Position numbers and translations under genes: made by a program
NCBI GenBank assembly: GCA_964530325.1
Contig: CAZHAX010000001.1
Span: forward strand, 186,001-250,000
From: CAZHAX01 sp964530325
Lineage (GTDB): Bacteria > Chloroflexota > Anaerolineae > B4-G1
DNA length: 64,000 bases
Reading direction: 5' to 3'
Notes under the pieces: model-generated
What the model was told of the DNA's origin: nothing
Database searches by the model: none
What the model saw: the letters and a program-made list of their open reading frames with translations, nothing else
In this document: positions 22,572 to 31,196 of the stretch, one piece after another
Layout of the letters: the number at the start of each line of letters is the position of its first letter
Numbering within the stretch: position 1 is the stretch's first letter

Positions 22572-23894
22572 ATGGAAGAGATATCCGTACTGAAAGACCG
22601 GCGGCTGCTGCTGGGCGTCACCGGCGGCATCGCCGCCTACAAGGCGTGCACGCTGGCCTCCCGGCTGACCCAGGCCGGCGCCGATGTCGACGTGGTGATG
22701 ACGGAAGCGGGCACTCGGTTTGTGGCACCGCTCACCTTCCAGTCGCTCACCGGCCGTCCGGTCTACACGAGCATGTGGGGAACTACGGGCGGCGATGCTG
22801 GCGAGGGGCCGCCCGCCATGCTGCCGACGCACGTCGTCCACATCGGCCTGGCCGAGGCGGCCGAGCTGATAGTCATCGCCCCGGCGACGGCGAACACGCT
22901 GGCCAAGCTGGCGCACGGGATCGCGGACAACCTGCTCACGAGCCTGGCGCTTGGCGCCCGCTGCCCCATTCTTGCCGCTCCCGCCATGGACGGTGGGATG
23001 TGGGCGAACCCGGCTACGCAGGCGAACCTGGCATTGCTCAACGAACGCGGCGTGCTCGTGGCGGGCCCGACTGCGGGGAGGATGGCCTCCGGGCTTGAGG
23101 GCGAAGGGCGGATGGTCGAACCGGAGGAGCTCCTCGGGCACATCAGATTGGCCTTGGGCCGGCGAGGTCCGCTGGCCGGCCGAAAGATCGTCGTCAGCGC
23201 CGGACCGACGCGCGAGGAGCTGGATCCGGTGCGCTTCCTGAGCAACGCCGCCTCCGGACGCCAGGGTTTCGCGCTGGCGCAGGCTGCGCTCGATCGCGGG
23301 GCGGCGGTGATGCTGGTAGCCGGCCCGACGGAGCTGGCGACGCCCGTCGGAGCGGAGCGGGTCGACATCACAACCGCGGAGGAGATGAGCGAGGCGGTGA
23401 TCTCGGCAGTGGACGGAGCGGACGCGCTTCTGATGGCGGCGGCTGTAGCCGACTACCGGCCCACTGAGGTGGCGCTGCAGAAGCTGAAGAAGAGCGACAA
23501 ACCGGTCCAGCTTGAACTGGAGCGTACCCAGGACGTGCTATCTGCTGTCGCCGTTCGCTGGGCCGGGACCGGCCTTCCACGTGTGGTCGTCGGATTCGCC
23601 GCCGAGACGGAGGCCCTACTCGACAATGCCCGGCAGAAGCTGGCGGCCAAGAACCTGGATCTCATCGTGGCCAATGACGTTACCTCTCCTGACGCTGGAT
23701 TCGCTGCGGAGACAAACCGGGTTGTGCTGCTTGGGCGGGACGGGGAGGCGCAGGAGCTGCCGCTCATGAGCAAGGCCGCTGTGGCTGATGCGGTGCTGGA
23801 TAGAATCGTGCACTTGCTCGAGGAGAAGCAGCCGCAGAAGAGCAGGTCGAAGAAGACAGCCAAGAAGGCAACGCCGGACGGCGTCGAGGAGTAG
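22572..23894 (+). CDS. coaBC: Bifunctional phosphopantothenoylcysteine decarboxylase / phosphopantothenate-cysteine ligase
   Basis: 440 residues from the ATG at 22572. N-terminal CoaC flavoprotein domain (LLLGVTGGIAAYKA; HVVHIGLAEAAELIVIAPATANTLAKLAHG) and C-terminal CoaB ligase domain (KIVVSAGPTREELDPVRFLSNAASGRQG; DALLMAAAVADYRP; GFAAETE). Converts phosphopantothenate plus Cys to phosphopantetheine. The usual PxMNxxMW substrate loop of CoaC reads PAMDGGMW, so the conserved Asn is Asp. The last 20 residues are Lys-rich (SRSKKTAKKA), an unusual tail. The CoA pathway enzymes CoaD and CoaE are not in the window. Confidence 0.96.
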   Translation: MEEISVLKDRRLLLGVTGGIAAYKACTLASRLTQAGADVDVVMTEAGTRFVAPLTFQSLTGRPVYTSMWGTTGGDAGEGPPAMLPTHVVHIGLAEAAELIVIAPATANTLAKLAHGIADNLLTSLALGARCPILAAPAMDGGMWANPATQANLALLNERGVLVAGPTAGRMASGLEGEGRMVEPEELLGHIRLALGRRGPLAGRKIVVSAGPTREELDPVRFLSNAASGRQGFALAQAALDRGAAVMLVAGPTELATPVGAERVDITTAEEMSEAVISAVDGADALLMAAAVADYRPTEVALQKLKKSDKPVQLELERTQDVLSAVAVRWAGTGLPRVVVGFAAETEALLDNARQKLAAKNLDLIVANDVTSPDAGFAAETNRVVLLGRDGEAQELPLMSKAAVADAVLDRIVHLLEEKQPQKSRSKKTAKKATPDGVEE

Positions 23895-23898
23895 AGGA

Positions 23899-24879
23899 AT
23901 GGAGCTGCTGGAAAAGGGCATCACGGCTGTTCCCGGCATCAAGGTAGGGCACGCGACCGATCTAGACGGGCTGACCGGCTGCACGGTGGTGCTCTGCCCG
24001 AAGGGCGCTGTGGGCGGCGTCGACCAGAGGGGCGGGGCGCCGGGCACGCGCGAGACCGATCTGCTGCGGCCCATGCACCTGGTGGACAAGGTACACGGTG
24101 TCTTGCTGGCGGGGGGCTCAGCCTTTGGACTGGCGGCAGCGGAAGGAGTGGTGCGCTATCTCGAGGAGCGGGGGGCGGGCTTCGACACCCGAGTTGCGCG
24201 CGTGCCGATTGTGCCGGGCGCGATCCTCTTCGACCTCGATCTGGGTGACGCGAAAGCCCGGCCGAGTGCTGAGATGGGGTATGCTGCCTGCCAGGCCGCC
24301 GGCGACGGCCCGGTACCCGAAGGTAACGTGGGTGCAGGAACCGGCGCCACCGTCGGCAAGATCAGGGGAATCGGCCGGGCGATGAAGGCTGGCCTGGGCA
24401 GCGCGGCGGTGTCGCTGGGCGGGGGGCTGATCGTGGGCGCGGTCGTCGCCGTCAACGCCTTCGGCGACGTGGTCAATCCCGGCGACGGCGAGATCCTGGC
24501 CGGAGCGCGCAAGATGCGGTCCGACGATCCGGCGGACACTCTGGCTGTGATGCGTAGCGCGGTGGGCAAGACCGTCCTGCGCTTTGCCTCCAGCACCGTG
24601 ATTGGAGTCGTGGCCACGAACGGGGGTCTGGACAAGGAGGGGGCAAACAAAGTGGCCCAGATGGCACAGGATGGTGTGGCACGGGCAGTCCGCCCTGCCC
24701 ACACGCTCTTTGACGGAGACACCTTGTTCTCGCTGGCCACTGGGTCGAAGACGGCGGACGTCAACCTGGTTGGTGCCTACGCGGCCCAGGTCGTGGCCGA
24801 GGCGATTGTGCGGGCCGTACGCGCCTCAGTAGGAGCGGGGGGACTGCCTGCCTGGGCCGAGCGCAAGCCGATAGAGTGA
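23899..24879 (+). CDS. P1 family peptidase (DmpA / beta-peptidyl aminopeptidase-like)
   Basis: 326 residues from the ATG at 23899, 4 bp after coaBC. N-terminal nucleophile hydrolase of the P1/S58 family: GITAVPGIKVGHATD, the G-x-T-x-V opening (TGCTVVL), LLAGGSAFGLAAAEGVVRYL, GNVGAGTGATVGK, and the self-processing site expected before a Thr/Ser around TLAVMRSAVGKTVLRF. Relatives cleave N-terminal residues from peptides or beta-peptides. It is last in the pan/coa operon; a role in releasing beta-alanine or in pantetheine turnover is an attractive but unproven idea. Confidence 0.9.
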   Translation: MELLEKGITAVPGIKVGHATDLDGLTGCTVVLCPKGAVGGVDQRGGAPGTRETDLLRPMHLVDKVHGVLLAGGSAFGLAAAEGVVRYLEERGAGFDTRVARVPIVPGAILFDLDLGDAKARPSAEMGYAACQAAGDGPVPEGNVGAGTGATVGKIRGIGRAMKAGLGSAAVSLGGGLIVGAVVAVNAFGDVVNPGDGEILAGARKMRSDDPADTLAVMRSAVGKTVLRFASSTVIGVVATNGGLDKEGANKVAQMAQDGVARAVRPAHTLFDGDTLFSLATGSKTADVNLVGAYAAQVVAEAIVRAVRASVGAGGLPAWAERKPIE

Positions 24880-24979
24880 CCGGTATCTCGCTCCATCCTC
24901 TTCCGGTCATCCCCCAGTTCGCAGCGACTACCGACACTGGCGGCCCGCAGTGCCGGGACTGTGCTGGCAGGCTATCGCA

Positions 24980-25020
24980 TGGTATACTTGTTAGCGTTTC
25001 CACTAACGGCTGCTGCCGTT
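24980..25020 (+). promoter_or_regulatory. Extended -10 promoter and leader hairpin of the response regulator gene
   Basis: TGGTATACT (24980-24988) is a TGn-extended -10. The short leader contains the perfect hairpin AACGGC-TGCT-GCCGTT (25005-25020), followed at once by the G-rich ribosome region and the ATG at 25034; it could hide or present the ribosome site. Confidence 0.5.
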
Positions 25021-25033
25021 GGGGGGCGGATGC

Positions 25034-25723
25034 ATGGGCCAGAAGATAACTGTGATGATCGTCGACGACCACCCGGTCTTCCGGAACGGCCTGCGCAACG
25101 TACTAGCATCACACAAGGACGTGCAGGTCATAGGCGAGGCTGGGGATGGCGACGAGGCGGTTGAGCGGGTGCAGGAGTTGCTGCCCGACGTGGTGCTGAT
25201 GGACATCAACCTGCCCACGCTGAACGGGCTCCAGGCGACGAGGCAGGTGAAGGACCTGTGTCCGCAGGTCAACGTCATCATGCTGACCGCGTACGACGAC
25301 GAGGAACAGGTATACCACGCGATCCGTGCCGGCGCTTCGGCCTACCATGCAAAAGATGTGAGCGCGGATAGGCTGGTGGACGTGATACGGAGCGTCAGCG
25401 TGGGCAGCTATGTGATCGGCAGCAAGATCCTGGACGAGGACGGGATCGGAAACTGGCTGCTGGAGGAGTACAGGCGCTTCGGCGGCGAGATAGCCTACGA
25501 GGAAGAGCGCTTCCTCGCCCCTCTCTCGCCGAGGGAGATGGAGATACTGGAGCTGGTTGTGGGTGGCATGAGCAACAAGGAGATCGCCTATCATCTGGGC
25601 ATCAGCCACCAGACGGTCAAGAACCACATGACGGCCATCCTCAGCAAGCTGGGAGTTGCCGATCGGACCCAGGCCGCCGTATATGCGCTGCGGCACGGTT
25701 GGGTGCCGCTCCGGCAGACCTAG
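25034..25723 (+). CDS. NarL/LuxR-type response regulator
   Basis: 229 residues from the ATG at 25034. Receiver domain 1-125 with the acidic pair in MIVDDHP, phosphoacceptor Asp in VLMDINLP, Thr in MLTAYD and Lys in YHAKD; LuxR HTH at about 165-225 (LSPREMEILELVVGGMSNKEIAYHL, then ISHQTVKNH). The 40-residue linker is longer than usual. Forms a two-component pair with the DegS-like kinase 66 bp downstream. The pair sits directly upstream of the Tad pilus locus and may control it. Confidence 0.94.
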   Translation: MGQKITVMIVDDHPVFRNGLRNVLASHKDVQVIGEAGDGDEAVERVQELLPDVVLMDINLPTLNGLQATRQVKDLCPQVNVIMLTAYDDEEQVYHAIRAGASAYHAKDVSADRLVDVIRSVSVGSYVIGSKILDEDGIGNWLLEEYRRFGGEIAYEEERFLAPLSPREMEILELVVGGMSNKEIAYHLGISHQTVKNHMTAILSKLGVADRTQAAVYALRHGWVPLRQT

Positions 25724-25789
25724 AGAGGCCAGTCAGCGGCGCGATTCCACGCTGCGTCTGATTCGGTAGACACGACAGGAGCAAGACGA

Positions 25790-26836
25790 ATGCCTGCTTC
25801 ACCAGAAGCCGCTCGGGGCACGCCCGAGCAGGTCCTGAACGAGAGCGAAGATCAGCTGGAACAGGTTCAGAAGCAGCTCAAAGAGATCGACCTGCTGATC
25901 AGTCAGACGACGGCAGAGGTTGACCGCCTGGCACAGCGCAACACACAGGCCACCAATCGGCTGCGGCAGTTCGAGTCCCAGCTGGATACGGTGCCGCGGG
26001 AGGACCTGAAGGAGGCGTACACGGCGGTTCTGGAGACGCAGCAGAGGCTGTTCACCATGCGGGGCCAGCTCGAGAAGCTGGAGAGCGACCAATCGAACAT
26101 GGCGAAATACCGGGACCTGCTCCGCGCAGTGGCCGGCCGTCTGGGCGGTGTCGACGAGGCGGAGGAGGTAGCGGAGGGCGAGCCGGTCCAGCCTCTGGTG
26201 GTGAGGATCATCGAGGCCCAGGAGCGAGAGAGACAGCGCCTTAGCCAGCAGGTCCATGACGGGCCGGCACAGGCGCTGACGAATCTTATCCTGCAGGCCG
26301 AGATCTGCGAGAGGCTGTTCCAGACTGATCCGGAGAGGGCTCGGGCCGAGCTGACCAGCCTGAAGGAAGCGGTCGCCTCGACGTTCCAGTCGGTCAAGGG
26401 ATTCATCATCAACCTGCGGCCGATGATGCTCGACGATCTCGGGGTAGTGCCGACGCTGAGGAGGTACGTCGAGGGCTTCAGCGAGAACAGCGGAGTCGTC
26501 ACCCGCCTTACAGTAACGGGCAAGGAGCGGAGGCTGGCTGCCCACAAGGAGGTGACGATCTTCCGGCTGGTTCAGGAGCTGGTCAACAACGCAGTCGAGC
26601 TGGGCGGCGCGAGCAGCGTCCAGATAGATGTTGACGTTGGCTCCGACCAGGTCCGGGTCTCGGTGGAGGACAATGGCAGCGGATACGACCTGGCCGGCGA
26701 GGCGGACTCGCCCAACACTCAGCGGCTAGGAGTGGCCACGATGCGCGAGCGCATCGAGATGCTGGGAGGCAAGATCGAGTTCGATACGCAGGTGGGGCGG
26801 GGAACGAAAGCCAGCTTCCAGATGCCCGTGGGCTAG
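25790..26836 (+). CDS. Cytoplasmic DegS-like sensor histidine kinase
   Basis: 348 residues without membrane helices. N-terminal coiled coil (about 10-125) rich in Q/L/E, then the HisKA_3 dimerisation domain with phosphoacceptor His in RQRLSQQVHDGPAQALTN, and a HATPase_c domain (LVQELVNNAVELGG as the N box; VEDNGSGYDL as the G1 box; RLGVATMRERIEMLGG). Organisation matches the soluble kinase DegS. Partner: the NarL-type regulator upstream. Confidence 0.93.
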   Translation: MPASPEAARGTPEQVLNESEDQLEQVQKQLKEIDLLISQTTAEVDRLAQRNTQATNRLRQFESQLDTVPREDLKEAYTAVLETQQRLFTMRGQLEKLESDQSNMAKYRDLLRAVAGRLGGVDEAEEVAEGEPVQPLVVRIIEAQERERQRLSQQVHDGPAQALTNLILQAEICERLFQTDPERARAELTSLKEAVASTFQSVKGFIINLRPMMLDDLGVVPTLRRYVEGFSENSGVVTRLTVTGKERRLAAHKEVTIFRLVQELVNNAVELGGASSVQIDVDVGSDQVRVSVEDNGSGYDLAGEADSPNTQRLGVATMRERIEMLGGKIEFDTQVGRGTKASFQMPVG

Positions 26837-26864
26837 GCGGCCGGGAGTTGGTACCAACGTCCTA

Positions 26865-26893
26865 TTGGCCCTCCTGGGCACATGCGGTATAAT
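26865..26893 (+). promoter_or_regulatory. Promoter of the Flp pilin gene
   Basis: TTGGCC (26865-26870), exactly 17 bp, then a perfect TATAAT (26888-26893). Gives a leader of about 65 nt with a strong ribosome site (AGGAGGTGA) before the pilin ATG. Confidence 0.72.
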
Positions 26894-26963
26894 GTAACTG
26901 GGTGGGCGCCGCTGGGAGGTGTCGACCCCGTCGCCCGAGACCGAGTGACAGGAGGTGATAAGC

Positions 26964-27110
26964 ATGCTGTTCAGACCACGTGAAGAGGGCCAGGGCCTAG
27001 TTGAGTATGCGCTGATTCTTGTCCTGGTAGCTGTTGTGGTGATCGTGATTCTTGTGATCCTTGGCCCCAGCATCGGCAACATCTTCAGCAACATCGTAAG
27101 CAAGATCTAG
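26964..27110 (+). CDS. flp: Flp/Fap-type pilin (48 aa)
   Basis: 48 residues, preceded by AGGAGGTGATAAGC. Sequence features: a short charged leader MLFRPREEG, then QGLVEYALI with Glu at +5 and Tyr at +6 of the predicted mature end (class IVb prepilin cleavage after Gly), a single long hydrophobic helix, and the polar end SNIVSKI. It should be the major subunit of a Tad pilus, processed at the membrane by a prepilin peptidase not found in this window. It has its own promoter and is followed by a hairpin, so it can be expressed in excess over the assembly genes. Confidence 0.93.
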   Translation: MLFRPREEGQGLVEYALILVLVAVVVIVILVILGPSIGNIFSNIVSKI

Positions 27111-27150
27111 CATCGATCACCCTACCAACCTTAGTTGGCCCACCCACAGG

Positions 27151-27178
27151 ACAGAGCCTCGCATACGCGGGGCTCTGT
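27151..27178 (+). terminator. Hairpin after the pilin gene
   Basis: ACAGAGCC (27151-27158) pairs with GGCTCTGT (27171-27178) and the stem extends inward through CG pairs; no U-tract follows. Likely a transcript end or processing/stabilising element that separates flp from the downstream genes. Confidence 0.55.
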
Positions 27179-27306
27179 TCGTAAGGCCCGGGGCAGTGGC
27201 GCTCTCCATGCGCGATGCTTCGCCAAGGGGGGCGATGCCACCGAAAGCCCGTCGGAGGTGGGAACACCGTCGCGGCCATACTACCGGCCGCGCTGTAGCC
27301 GTTCCG

Positions 27307-27362
27307 GTAACGGCTGCCTGTAACTTGGTCGTAACGCTTGCACCGGCGCGTCGTGCTATAAT
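27307..27362 (+). promoter_or_regulatory. GTAAC triple direct repeat operator and extended -10 promoter (P1) of the TadE-giant operon
   Basis: GTAAC occurs at 27307, 27320 and 27331 (periods 13 and 11 bp). The extended -10 TGCTATAAT is at 27354-27362, 21 nt after the last repeat, and no TTGACA-like -35 exists. The last repeat therefore occupies the -35 region, the layout expected for an activator bound next to RNA polymerase. Repeats with an 11-bp period are typical of OmpR/PhoB-type wHTH regulators. A near-identical layout is found at 59337-59391. Confidence 0.6.
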
Positions 27363-27384
27363 GGTATGTGCCAGAGGCGGTATG

Positions 27385-27393
27385 TGCTATAAT
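27385..27393 (+). promoter_or_regulatory. Second extended -10 promoter (P2), 31 bp downstream of P1
   Basis: TGCTATAAT recurs at 27385-27393, again inside the string GTGCTATAAT. The two tandem promoters precede the giant TadE-like gene (ATG at 27464). Confidence 0.55.
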
Positions 27394-27463
27394 CCGCTCT
27401 GAAAGCGGGCCCTTCGCGGTGGGCCTAGATGCGTGTCAGGCGGCCGGCCCCAGGAGGTTGGCG

Positions 27464-30400
27464 ATGAAGAAGGTCAGAGGACAAGGCCTCGTAGAGACTG
27501 CGTTTATCCTGCCCGTGTTGCTGATGGCGATACTGGGCATCATTGAGGCCGCGCTGCTCATCCAGGGCTACGTCACCGTGCAGCATTCGGCCAGGTCTGC
27601 CGCGCGCTTCGCAGCCTCCTACCAGCCTCCGCTGGGCGCCTGCCTGGATGCGGACGGGGACGGCATGCTCGAGGACGGGGTCACCGGCGATGCGGACGAC
27701 AGGTTGCCCTGGCCGAACTGCCCGCTGCCTGCACCTTGGGATGCGAACCTGAACGAGACCGAGGCACAGTACCATGACCGGCGCGTGCTGCTGATTCAGC
27801 ACGCTGCGCGGGACGCCGCGGCCGGGCTGCGCATTGACGACACCAGGCTCGGCTATGACGAATCGAGCTGGGATACCTACTCAGATCAAGCCGGTTTCTT
27901 CGGCGTCGTAGTGTGGGGCTACCCCTCGTTCGAGGCCGACTGCAATGCCGATCCGGATTCGTGCCTCTACCACCCCGGAGTGGAAGGGCTGCCGGTCTGG
28001 GTCATGGTTGCGCACAATGTGGAGATCATCGATCCGTTCTACAGGGCTATCGCCCCCTACGTCTCTGTTCGCGCCGATGCCCAGATGCTGAACGAGGGTA
28101 TCCAGGTCGGGTTTGGAGACCAGCCTCCCCCCAGCTTCGGTTCCGACCCCTTTGGCGGCTCTGACGTGTACCTGCCGACGCCGGAGGATACTCCAGAGCC
28201 CACGCCGGACGGGACGCCTGAGCCTACTCCCGAGCCGACGGAGCTGTACATAGACCTGAGCCCTGGTGCAGAGAACGCATTGCCCGATGACCGTGAACAC
28301 GAGTTCGTGGCTACTGTCACCAACGACATGGGACAGGCTGTCGAAGGGGCCCGAGTTAGCTTTGCCGTAGATGGTGGAGGGTTCAGCTACAGCGGCGTAG
28401 GGCCGCGCGATGCTGAGGACTCCACGGATGCGCTTGGGCAGGCCTGGATCACCCTGTATGGGAACGAGCCGATGTCGGCCACGCTGCTGGCTTGGCTGGA
28501 CTACGATCACGACGGAGTCGTCGATAGCCCGGACGAGCCTGTCGACAGCGCGACGAAGGCGTGGACCGTGTCCGGCCCCTACTTGACCGTCTCGACGCAC
28601 CAGGCATACCCTCTTGATCAGCTCGACATCAACGTCATGGATCACGACTATGGCCTGAACCCCCACAGGCTCCTGTGGTGTGCCATTACCACGACCACAG
28701 GGATAACTGAGGTCGTAGTTGCGGATCCGGTCGCTGTCGACGCGGGGACCGGCGATATGGAGGGCATAGGCTTCCAGATACCTGTCGGAGGGTTCGGCGT
28801 GTACCGGCTCGAGACCCATACCGGCGGCGGCCACTGCGGATCCGGATGGGTGGCCTATTCTGCGCCAGTGGAAGTGCGCGAGACTATTCCCGATCTGGTC
28901 GTGGCTTCCATATCGCAGCCTGCCCAGATCTGCCCCCAGCAGACTCACACGATGACGGTGGTTATCGAGAACCTGGCGCCCGTGGAGGCGACGGAGCTGT
29001 TCGATGTCGATGTGTTCATCGACCCCGTGGGCGAGCCCAGGCCGGGAAGGGTGGGCGCGGCCAAACAGTGGGTGGCTGGGATCGGTCCGCGAGATGTCTT
29101 TACCTTGACTATTCCCGTATGGTACGAAAGCGGGGGGCGTCATCGAGTATACGTGCAGGTCGATTCCAGCGATCGCGTCGAGGAGGGGGAAGAGACTAAC
29201 AACGTGCGCGATATAGTGGCGACCGCCGGCCGCCTGTGCGAGTCGGACGGGGCAGCCAGCATTCCCTGCAGCTGGTGGGACAGCTCTGAAGACGGGTATG
29301 CCCAGACGACAGTGGAAACGGACTGGATGAGCCCCTCGTCCAACTACGCCGGCAACCAGGGGTTCACCGACCCTGCCAATGCCTACTCGGACGACGGCAA
29401 TCTGGCCTACCGTGAGAACGACGCCGACGGAGTGAGCCACGTATATCACGGCTACGGGCTCGAGATACCGGGCGGGGCAACGATAGCCGGCATCGAGGTG
29501 AGGGTCGACTGGTGCCTGGACAGTACCTACTGGACGAACGAAATCGACGTCCAGCTCTCCTGGGACGGCGGCAGCAGCTGGAGCAGTACGCGGAGTGCTG
29601 ACAATGAGGCCAGCTGCGGCTGGAACCCGGGCCATTACGAGACGGTGGGAGGTGGCAGCGACAGTTGGGGGCGGACGTGGCTCCGGGAGGATTTCTCGGC
29701 CAGCAACTTCCGCGTGCGGCTGACGCTCGATACGGGGAGCAGCTCCCGTGACTTCTACATCGACTGGGTCCCCGTCCGCGTCACGTACAGCGTGCCATCG
29801 ACGAAGTACTTCCGCGAATCCTCCTACAATAGTACCAGCACCATGCTCGGCCTGGGGGATCAAGGCGATGCGTATGTGGACTGGGACGACTTCGATGACC
29901 CTGCCACCGATCACCAGGACCCGCCGGTCGTCAGGTACAACGTTGACTTCGACACGACCGGCACGTACTACGCCTGGGTCCGTGGGCGTCCCTGCGCCGA
30001 GTCGGACCGGGGTTGTCTGCAGGACGCAGGCTCCAACAACTCGGTCTGGATCTCCCTGGATGGGAAGCCAGCCAGCAATACCAATCGGATAACGTCCTGG
30101 GCAGCCGGCGGCTTTCAGTGGTACAACGGGCCGTCGATATACGTGCCCAGCGTTGGGCTCCATACCGTGGAGCTGCGTATGAGAGAGGACGGCTTCGAAT
30201 GGGCCGGCGTGGTACTGACGACGACCTACGGGTCGGCAGGGGCGCCTTCGGGCGACGGTCCGCCCGTAAGCATGTGCCCCGACTGCGCAGGAGTGAGTGA
30301 TCCATCTCCGTGGGGCGAGGAGGGCATGCCGCCCGGCCTGCTCGAATGCCAGCAGCTGGTGCAGAAGGGCAGCTTCGAGGGCAACCCGGACAGCATCTTC

Positions 30401-31192
30401 AATCCGCTGGTCTGGGTGGCGCAGGATTTCGGCTGGCATTCCGACTACTCCTACGATGGAGCGATGAGCCTGCGGCTTCACGCGTCGCAGGGCGTGCAAC
30501 CCGAGTGCACCAGCTTGGCTCCCGTCCTCTCGCAGACACTGCATATGCCCGCCGAGGTCTATACCTCAACTACTATGGTCGTGAGCGGGCGGCGATTGGT
30601 GGCGGGACTGCCCTCCGGGCTCTGCGGTGATGCGGGCAGCGCCGAAGCGGATGATAAGCTGATGCTCCAGATGAGGGATGGTTCTGGAGGGGCCCTGGGC
30701 GCTCCGGCTGAGATCGTGAATGGAGGCGTGGTAACCGAGACCTGGCAGCCATTCCAGATCGACGTTACCTCTGCGGTGAGCCCGAGCGCTCGAGCAGGAC
30801 AGGAAGTCCAGCTCACCTTCTACGGCGAACACAACAATGACGAAACCGGGACGTGGTTCTGGCTGGAGGTGATCAGGTGCGACGTATGCACGGAGTGGCC
30901 CGTACCTGAGCCGATCAGTGGGACGGCCTCATTCGGCGGGAACCTGCGGGTGCTGCAGGGAGGAATCCCGTACGAGTTCCAGTGGGTGGACGTGTGGGCC
31001 TACAGCCAGGACGGCCCTCTATATCATACCTACTCGATACACGATTCGACCTACTCCTTCCGGAACATAGAGCCGGGGACGTACACCGTCTACGCAGAGG
31101 TATGGATCGGCGGCGTCCTCCGCTATCACATATCGTCTATCACCGTGGCGGCCGACGTTCATGACTACGTGAAGGACATCACGCTCAACTAG
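27464..31192 (+). CDS. Giant TadE-like pseudopilin with multi-domain extracellular region
   Basis: 1242 residues from the ATG at 27464 (AGGAGG 6-7 bp upstream). The N-terminus is a TadE-type prepilin segment: MKKVRG, then QGLVETAFILPVLLM with Glu at +5, and one membrane helix to about residue 33. A Pro/Glu/Thr linker (about 237-262) leads to an Ig-like domain (about 266-370), a CARDB-like domain (about 474-590: PDLVVASISQ, VEEGEETNNV), a jelly-roll-like region with WDGGSSWS, a carbohydrate-binding-like domain (about 824-922: DTTGTYYAWVRGR, VGLHTVELRM), a further domain starting KGSFEGNP, and a C-terminal carboxypeptidase-regulatory-like domain. Usual TadE proteins are 150-200 residues. It is probably a minor pilin or tip adhesin exposed outside the cell. 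Confidence 0.88.
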   Translation: MKKVRGQGLVETAFILPVLLMAILGIIEAALLIQGYVTVQHSARSAARFAASYQPPLGACLDADGDGMLEDGVTGDADDRLPWPNCPLPAPWDANLNETEAQYHDRRVLLIQHAARDAAAGLRIDDTRLGYDESSWDTYSDQAGFFGVVVWGYPSFEADCNADPDSCLYHPGVEGLPVWVMVAHNVEIIDPFYRAIAPYVSVRADAQMLNEGIQVGFGDQPPPSFGSDPFGGSDVYLPTPEDTPEPTPDGTPEPTPEPTELYIDLSPGAENALPDDREHEFVATVTNDMGQAVEGARVSFAVDGGGFSYSGVGPRDAEDSTDALGQAWITLYGNEPMSATLLAWLDYDHDGVVDSPDEPVDSATKAWTVSGPYLTVSTHQAYPLDQLDINVMDHDYGLNPHRLLWCAITTTTGITEVVVADPVAVDAGTGDMEGIGFQIPVGGFGVYRLETHTGGGHCGSGWVAYSAPVEVRETIPDLVVASISQPAQICPQQTHTMTVVIENLAPVEATELFDVDVFIDPVGEPRPGRVGAAKQWVAGIGPRDVFTLTIPVWYESGGRHRVYVQVDSSDRVEEGEETNNVRDIVATAGRLCESDGAASIPCSWWDSSEDGYAQTTVETDWMSPSSNYAGNQGFTDPANAYSDDGNLAYRENDADGVSHVYHGYGLEIPGGATIAGIEVRVDWCLDSTYWTNEIDVQLSWDGGSSWSSTRSADNEASCGWNPGHYETVGGGSDSWGRTWLREDFSASNFRVRLTLDTGSSSRDFYIDWVPVRVTYSVPSTKYFRESSYNSTSTMLGLGDQGDAYVDWDDFDDPATDHQDPPVVRYNVDFDTTGTYYAWVRGRPCAESDRGCLQDAGSNNSVWISLDGKPASNTNRITSWAAGGFQWYNGPSIYVPSVGLHTVELRMREDGFEWAGVVLTTTYGSAGAPSGDGPPVSMCPDCAGVSDPSPWGEEGMPPGLLECQQLVQKGSFEGNPDSIFNPLVWVAQDFGWHSDYSYDGAMSLRLHASQGVQPECTSLAPVLSQTLHMPAEVYTSTTMVVSGRRLVAGLPSGLCGDAGSAEADDKLMLQMRDGSGGALGAPAEIVNGGVVTETWQPFQIDVTSAVSPSARAGQEVQLTFYGEHNNDETGTWFWLEVIRCDVCTEWPVPEPISGTASFGGNLRVLQGGIPYEFQWVDVWAYSQDGPLYHTYSIHDSTYSFRNIEPGTYTVYAEVWIGGVLRYHISSITVAADVHDYVKDITLN

Positions 31193-31196
31193 GACC

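Noticed and set aside
27881..30544. 887-codon open minus-strand frame
   Set aside because: Antisense to the giant TadE-like gene; composition rich in His/Arg/Gly without domains.
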